Below, piece by piece: positions 58,226 through 64,000 of a stretch of DNA of 64,000 nt. Every line of letters begins with the position of its first letter. Position 1 is the stretch's first letter. The position numbers and the translations under genes were made by a program. Source of the stretch: Tubiluchus corallicola (Eukaryota > Priapulida > Priapulimorpha > Priapulimorphida > Tubiluchidae); the NCBI GenBank assembly GCA_030141605.1, contig JAQGDQ010000506.1, forward strand, positions 62,001 to 126,000. The letters run 5' to 3'. The notes below the pieces were generated by a model. The model ran no database searches. It was not told the DNA's origin and was given only the letters and a program-made list of their open reading frames with translations.

Positions 58226-59135
58226 CATAGGGAAATGATATGCCTGTGTAAAACCTACTCTAGTTAAAGCTAATCTAACGTAAACAACCAAACAAATGCT
58301 ACATTAGAAAACGAAAGGATAATTTAATTTACAAAACTTAAGAAAAATGGCAATATATAGTCATTCTTTGATCTCAAGTAATTAATTATTATAATTGTAA
58401 TGATACAGTTTATCAATTCTTTATAACAATGACACGTAGGTCTGAAATTAACCACTCTAATTACAAAATAGAAAATTTTTTGACGTATTTTATTCTTACC
58501 TAATGCCAGATGCTGTATGATTTCTTTCTAGTGAATGAGCCAAAGTGTTGCTTCAGCAAGACAGTTAGAAAAACAGTTTCAACTGCCTCAAAGATTAAGT
58601 AAAAATGTATAAAAGTTCTTTGAGCAGTAAGTTTAAAGCGCAGAAGTTTTTGAACTAGATTGCACACAAAAGAAGGCGGCTAAAGAAACAACAAATATAC
58701 AAATAAACTGCGCGAGTTTCAAGAAGATTTCGCTAATCTTAATGATTAATATATCAATAACAACGGTAATGATAATGAGACAACGATGATGATCATAGTA
58801 ATAAAGATGATAACGGTGTCGATAACAATCACAGTCACGATGACATTTATTTATTTATTTCACATGAATAGTATATTATACTAGTGATGATGATGTTGAT
58901 TATGACAGGATCACTAAGATTAGAGACCTGTAGACCAAACCTGAACAATTGATTCACAAGGAGAATTCCTTAAACACAAATATACTTCAAAACTGCTGAT
59001 AAAAACAGATGTAACTTGCGATCTATAAAGTCTTAATAAACATGGCAGTACGGGGAAATAAACAAGAAGATTTGCATTTATATCTAAACAACAAATAGAA
59101 ATAACAAAAAATAGCATCTTGTTTACGCCACTAGA
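58226..59135. other. intergenic, nothing recognised
   Basis: AT-rich sequence with GATAATGATAA-type short repeats around 58750-58830. No coding support. Confidence 0.4.
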
Positions 59136-59137
59136 TA

Positions 59138-59695
59138 GGGGAGACCCGGTTAAAGTGGATCACTTAAGGGCTTTCGCTCATAGAGTTCAAGACGTTTGAT
59201 CTGTAACAATCAATTACATGTCCTATTCTTCCGTAGGAAACTCTGCTATATTCGTGTGGTTAAAACTTATAATTACTATTACTCGTTTAACATATAATTC
59301 CGAAATACGAAACCAAAATTTCTAGGGCAAAGTGGATCTTTTACGGGCATAGTGGATCATACCGGAGCGGTTGGGCTCAACTAACTAACAATAGCTTTTA
59401 AATCGATTTTGTTTATTTTGCAAAAGTAAATTGATATGAAGCAGCAATGATGCATCATATGTAAAAACAGTAGCGAATAAATCTGCACTAATTGGAATTT
59501 ATCATCTGTAAAAGTGAAAAGTCGCAAGAAAGTGGGCGAAAAACTTATTTTTGTGTACCGCGCTTAGACAAACTTAGAGTACACAGTAGATGATGACGTA
59601 AAATCACACAGTGCGTAGACCACGACGCCTTACGGAAAAAGAGCAAGCACATTTGATCCGCTTTGCCCAGTGATCCACTTTACCCGGGTCTCCCC
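59138..59695. mobile_element. TA-flanked MITE with 27-bp terminal inverted repeats
   Basis: It starts GGGGAGACCCGGTTAAAGTG(GATCAC) and ends in the inverted form (GTGATCCACTTTACCCGGGT then CTCCCC), with TA on both sides (59136-59137, 59696-59697). It is 558 bp and has no ORF. The TA duplication suggests a Tc1/mariner-superfamily transposase mobilised it. Confidence 0.8.
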
Positions 59696-59699
59696 TAAA

Positions 59700-60098
59700 T
59701 AGTTTAGGCTTGAAAGAATTTGCGTACTTGACAAATTATGCAGAGGAGGGGAACTAAACCAAGCTCTCTTTGCATCGTCGCTTCAAAGCTCCTTGCGTTT
59801 CCAATTCCCCACATGAACTTGAAGTGCCGCCACTAATAATTTCTTACTTTCGTACTGAAACAATTTAGCACTAATTAGTAACTAATAGCGTGAAGCTATG
59901 TTAGTTTGCTTAATTGAAGCTTTTGAAGGATTTTGTCCTTTTCGCGTCTAACACATCCAAAATTTACCTTCCTCAACAGATGTGCAGATTCAAAAGCTGG
60001 TAACCACGGAGGTTTGCTGCCAATCTTTATGACGTCACTGAACAGGGCAATATTATATTTAGCTGTCTTTTAACGTATCTATTAAGTTTAGGCATTAA
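59700..60098. other. spacer between two MITEs
   Basis: Nothing recognised. Confidence 0.4.
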
Positions 60099-60444
60099 TC
60101 CTTTCATACCCGTTGTATCCCGTGGGATACGAGAATATTTTCTGCTTTTAAAATTAATAAAATTTTAAAACTGACATTTATTTGATCTGTTAATAGTTAT
60201 TTTGATTTAAGCCAATAACAATAGACTAAAAAAGGTGATAAAATGGCAAACTAAAAAATCTACATAGCTAAATGGCAAAATGAAGCACATTTTATGCTTC
60301 AATTGAATCCCAATGTATCCCGCGGGATACAGGCGGGCACAGGTAGAAAAAATAATTATTATGTGTAAACAAGATGGACATACTGAACAAAAGTACAAAG
60401 CCAAACAATTTTTGTTATTAAAAAATAATTTGGGACTGAAAGGG
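60099..60444. mobile_element. piggyBac-like MITE (TTAA flanks)
   Basis: TTAA at 60095-60098 is followed by TCCTTTCATACCC, and GGGACTGAAAGGG is followed by TTAA at 60445-60448, giving imperfect 13-bp inverted ends. Inside are two near-palindromes, GTATCCCGTGGGATAC and GTATCCCGCGGGATAC, one near each end. It is 346 bp, non-autonomous. Confidence 0.75.
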
Positions 60445-60448
60445 TTAA

Positions 60449-61070
60449 GGGTGCTCTGCCGGAGTCAATAAGGTCTTTCAGATGACCTTCTGTGGTGGCG
60501 TAACTACGCATTTGCGGGGATGGGACCGCGTAAGTAAAGTGGCCCGCAATGATGAACGAATTAATCATATTTCACGGGGATTTGCTACGCAAAACCATTT
60601 TCAACGGGATTACAAGTTAAGAGTAACAGCGATTACGATTAAATTTAGGCTATCATAATCAACACACGACATTCCTCCCTTTAGTTAAGTCGCAAGGTAA
60701 CAGCTGCATAGTCGTGTTAACGAAGTAGATTCGTTGCGGCTGTTAAGAAATCAGACTGCATGAAAACACCACCGTAGGAGCTAAATAAGATGGGTTGCAT
60801 GCCTCTTTGATTCAATATCATAGTGAGTTCATCTTCTTATTGCGAATTTAAAAAATAAAAACTAAAGAATAAGAATGAGAAAGAGTAACGAGTCAGTAAA
60901 TGTACAGTTTTTTAGTTTGCATTCTACTTATATACATCAACTTTATTTAGCGGAAAAAAATCTCACTAAAATAAATTTTTAATATCATTATTAATATTTT
61001 TTGAAGACAGAATTTTTTATTGAAACTATGTTTAAACATCTGCTACCGGTTTTGAATTACCTCCTCATTT
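60449..61070. other. intergenic, nothing recognised
   Basis: No ORF or repeat is supported. Confidence 0.4.
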
Positions 61071-61071
61071 T

Positions 61072-61320
61072 CGCATGCGATCATGTACTCTATATGAGTG
61101 AATGCGCCACAAGTGCCTGTGGTGTGCTAAAAGTACACAGACGCAAATGCGATACATTGCCAATCCGTTTTGACATAATAATACATGCATTAGAGCATGA
61201 GATCATGTGCTATATAAGAGTGAATGCGCCACAAGTGCTTGTGGTGTGCTAAAAGTACACAGATACATTGCCAATCCGTTTTGACATAGTAATACATGTA
61301 TTAGAGCATGAGATTACAAG
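61072..61320. repeat. ~123-bp tandem duplication with internal palindromes
   Basis: Two copies contain GTGAATGCGCCACAAGTG, then GTGGTGTGCTAAAAGTACAC, then ACATTGCCAATCCGTTTTGA. CCACAAGTGCTTGTGG forms a small inverted repeat in each. Confidence 0.75.
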
Positions 61321-61940
61321 GCACTTTTACATGTTGTCTCTACGGACTAGGTGATGTCAATTTTTGTAACTCTACACGTTTTGTGAGCCACAAGCTAACA
61401 TTTTATTCAAAACTCCATATTCTTAAAACCAATGACATTAAAAATGCATGTTTTTGTACAGGTCCTCAAATAATTTATTGCCAAATATTTTTTTACCATG
61501 TTTTAATTGTAGCAAAGTCATTCATAAGTATAAATTAGGCAGACAAATGATCGATTGCCTTGTTGCTAATTGGAAAACTAATATAATGAACATTGTAGTG
61601 ACATATAATGGTGCCATCAAATGAAATTTAATAGTCGATTAAATAATAAACAACATTAAATGTAATAAATAATAAAATAATAATTTTGTTAAAAATTTCC
61701 AACGTTTTAAAGGTAGCAGAAACAACATTACTTAGTAGCCATTAAACGTGATTTTATTTTGGTGTATAAATAAATATTTGTATATGATATGTATTTTGTT
61801 ACTAATTAAGTCACTCAAAATTTCTTTGTCTGCTCGCACGAACGTCAGAAGTTAAACTCTGTGTTGAACAAAGGTGTGACAAAAACTACGTTCAGTAAAC
61901 TATTACTATTTAGAATAATAAATAAAAATAATAAAAGTTT
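61321..61940. other. intergenic, nothing recognised
   Basis: One short open frame (61308-61538) has no supporting feature. Confidence 0.4.
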
Positions 61941-61958
61941 TACTTACTTGCTTGCTTG

Positions 61959-62037
<79 letters not shown>

Positions 62038-62219
62038 GCTTACTTACTACTTACCTACTTACTTACTTACTTACTTACTTGCTTACTTACTACTTACCTA
62101 CTTACTAGCTTACTTACTTACCTACTTACTTACTTACTTACTGACTGACTGACTGACTGACTGACTGACTGACTGACTGACTGACTGACTGACTGACTGA
62201 CTGACTGACTGACTGACTG

Positions 62220-62259
<40 letters not shown>

Positions 62260-62435
62260 TACTACCTACCTACCTACCTACCTACCTACCTACCTACCTA
62301 CCTAACTACCTACCTACCTACTTACTTACTTACTTATTTACTTACTTACTCACTCACTCACTCACTCACTCACTCACTCACTCACTCACTCACTCACTCA
62401 CTCACTCACTCACTCACTCACTCACTCACTCACTT
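61941..62435. repeat. compound tetranucleotide tract switching between CTTA, CTGA, CTAC and CTCA
   Basis: Successive pure blocks: (CTTA)n to about 62140, (CTGA)n 62141-62220, (CTTA)n to about 62255, (CTAC)n to about 62320, (CTTA)n, then (CTCA)n 62350-62433. The units differ mainly at the third base. Confidence 0.95.
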
Positions 62436-63560
62436 ATTTCGGCTTTGTTTTTGGAGAGGGGTAATTTGAAATTAGTGAAGGTATTTCTAATCTAATTTTA
62501 AGATACCACCGGAGACACTATAAACCTAGTTTACATGTACACCCGGTAACTTAATACTGAGTTTGAATTACTGGAGGGTATAAAGAATAAGGGGTGAATT
62601 TAAACTGGTACGTCTGTGACTAAGGCAAGATCCGGAGCACGTATTTGCTGAGGAGGCCATTTTAATGCAGTTACGCCACTGGGTGTTTATGTAGCATAAA
62701 TGTTGAAATGAAAAGCAGTGAAAAGAAACAGTCCCTTAAAAGCACGAAAATTATTACAGGGTATTTTTACTAGAAATGAGAAGGTGTTTAGCACAATATG
62801 CTAAATGAATAAATTGATATCAGAATGCGAGGTGAGTACAGTTACGGAATGGTTACGGAATGCGTGTCTAACGAGCAAAGTTAAGCAACGCCGCTAGTGG
62901 TCAGTATACAGACAGCGTGAAATGGGCTAACGTCGGACAATGAGCTTGGACTTTTTGTTAAAAATATCAAAGTCGTATATAAACTATTGCTTTCTCTGTT
63001 TTCTTAATAAAGGAGGGGTAAGGTAGAGTCCACATTACTTTGATATTGCTAGTAAAAATCTCGCTTGTGCATGACATTTTACTGGTGGTCACCAAGACTA
63101 TTTTGGGGCAGTTATATCAACTATGTCGCCGAGCGTTTCAAATTCAATATTTCAAATTCTACGTTTTTGTTGGTTAGAGAGATGAGAGCACGAGGTAAAG
63201 GTAGTGGAAGTGGTGCTGACGAGCCACTGGCGTAGCAGTGTCTAGTTTCTTGCTGGATTACTGCTGTGTTTACCTGTCTAAAGGCGGATTTCTTTTATTT
63301 TAGAATTCTGCCTGCCCACTGTCTACAATAGACGTGACGGGCGTATGATGATGATGATGATGATGATGGACGAGGTAAAAGTGCGCAATGTTTTGATCAT
63401 CTTTTTTAAAATACCAAAATTTGCGAAATTAAAAGCCGAAAGATTAATCGGACAATAAAAGATGAACTAGAATATTCAGTCTGAAATAGTTTAATTTATG
63501 TCCGCTACAAACTATTCTGTCTCCGGACCAAAATAGATTCCGGTCCAACCACAATCATCT
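62436..63560. other. intergenic, nothing firm
   Basis: A small (ATG)n run is present at 63347-63369. No gene is supported. Confidence 0.4.
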
Positions 63561-64000
63561 GCTGTGCTTGCAGAGCGCCGAAATGTACAGAAATGAATCT
63601 CATACACAATCTCTGTGGCTCGAAGCGGGACAACATGGTTTTACGATTAAAATTTACGAAGCATTTTTTAATTTAAAAATTTGCAAGGTCACTCTTCAAA
63701 GCCTGACAAGCTTTACTTGCTGGCTGACACATGAACCAGAATCTATACTTGCGGGCAAACACCCTGGTTGGCATCCTTCTGTCTCTGAAGACAATGGAGT
63801 GTGCGCCAAGAGAGTCAGTTATTGATCACATTGATGGAGCTGCAGCGTCGACTGTGGCTGAGCAGTCCGATCCTTGAACCACTGGACTGGCCTGTCCAGG
63901 GCGCACGCCTGGGCAAGCTGTACGGAGATCCTGGGTTGCCCATACCGCAGGAACCCCCTCTCTTCCTCCCTGGTGTAGTCCAAAGGAAAGCGATACGTTT
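63561..64000. other. possible transposon-derived end fragment
   Basis: GC content rises. The minus strand over the last 200 bp reads IAFLWTTPGRKRGG, which loosely recalls the basic W-x-P-G-K-R tail found in some LINE-derived ORFs. The open plus frame 63568-63825 is not recognised. The feature runs off the window. Confidence 0.25.

Noticed and set aside
61952-62152. Leu-Thr-Tyr-Leu repeat protein
   Set aside because: Translation of (CTTA)n. The same type of artefact as the CTAC tracts at 1983-2367 and 29627-29942.

Overview
The window looks like AT-rich, repeat-dense genomic DNA from a marine invertebrate animal. Support comes from spliced genes with GT-AG introns, a vertebrate/invertebrate-type TTAGGG tract, an extracellular EGF gene, an LRR receptor, a rhodopsin-type GPCR, an ankyrin/Mab-21 fusion gene, and a Ty3/gypsy retrotransposon with integrase ahead of reverse transcriptase. 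That domain order was originally described from deuterostomes, so an invertebrate deuterostome (tunicate-, echinoderm- or amphioxus-like) is my best guess, but the species cannot be fixed from sequence alone.

Layout. 0-1.3 kb: last exons of an EGF-domain gene (minus strand) and a pogo/Tigger-like MITE. 1.9-15.4 kb: first copy of a duplicated block, with a CTAC-rich tract, a TATA box plus short first exon, a 28-bp minisatellite, exon-like cassettes, a long (TTA)n tract, and an intact 1086-codon gene fusing about 16 ankyrin repeats to a Mab-21/cGAS-like nucleotidyltransferase. 15.7-24.8 kb: a tandem array of about 1.73-kb units (3.45-kb dimers), each carrying several short segments bounded by good splice sites. 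25.2-27.3 kb: a second ankyrin copy, truncated to ankyrin repeats only and preceded by a palindrome with two 334-bp arms. 29.5-32.6 kb and 36.1-37.4 kb: a third, broken copy whose ankyrin remnant carries a deletion and a 42-bp microinversion.

32.6-36.1 kb: unrelated sequence with an interstitial telomere tract, an unrecognised small gene and a dispersed repeat. 37.8-41.5 kb: a two-exon LRR transmembrane receptor (minus strand) flanked by a 24-bp minisatellite. 42.5-44.9 kb: a class A GPCR whose start region is tandemly copied upstream about 11 times, giving upstream mini-ORFs, and whose second extracellular loop/TM5 is replaced by a long (GA)n tract. 45.6-46.3 kb: a non-LTR retrotransposon 3' end. 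47.1-55.9 kb: a full-length Gmr1-type LTR retrotransposon (minus strand) with an intact gag-pol ORF. 56-64 kb: mostly repeats, with a possible small TM exon, long microsatellites, a TA-flanked MITE, a TTAA-flanked piggyBac-like MITE, and a run of switching tetranucleotide tracts.

Functional reading. The ankyrin/nucleotidyltransferase family is the biologically most suggestive content. Mab-21/cGAS-like enzymes are animal innate immune nucleotide-signalling proteins. Here one keeps all three catalytic acidic residues and sits in a locus being duplicated, truncated and rearranged. The cassette arrays lie upstream of two of the three copies and could supply alternative 5' exons. That last link is inference.
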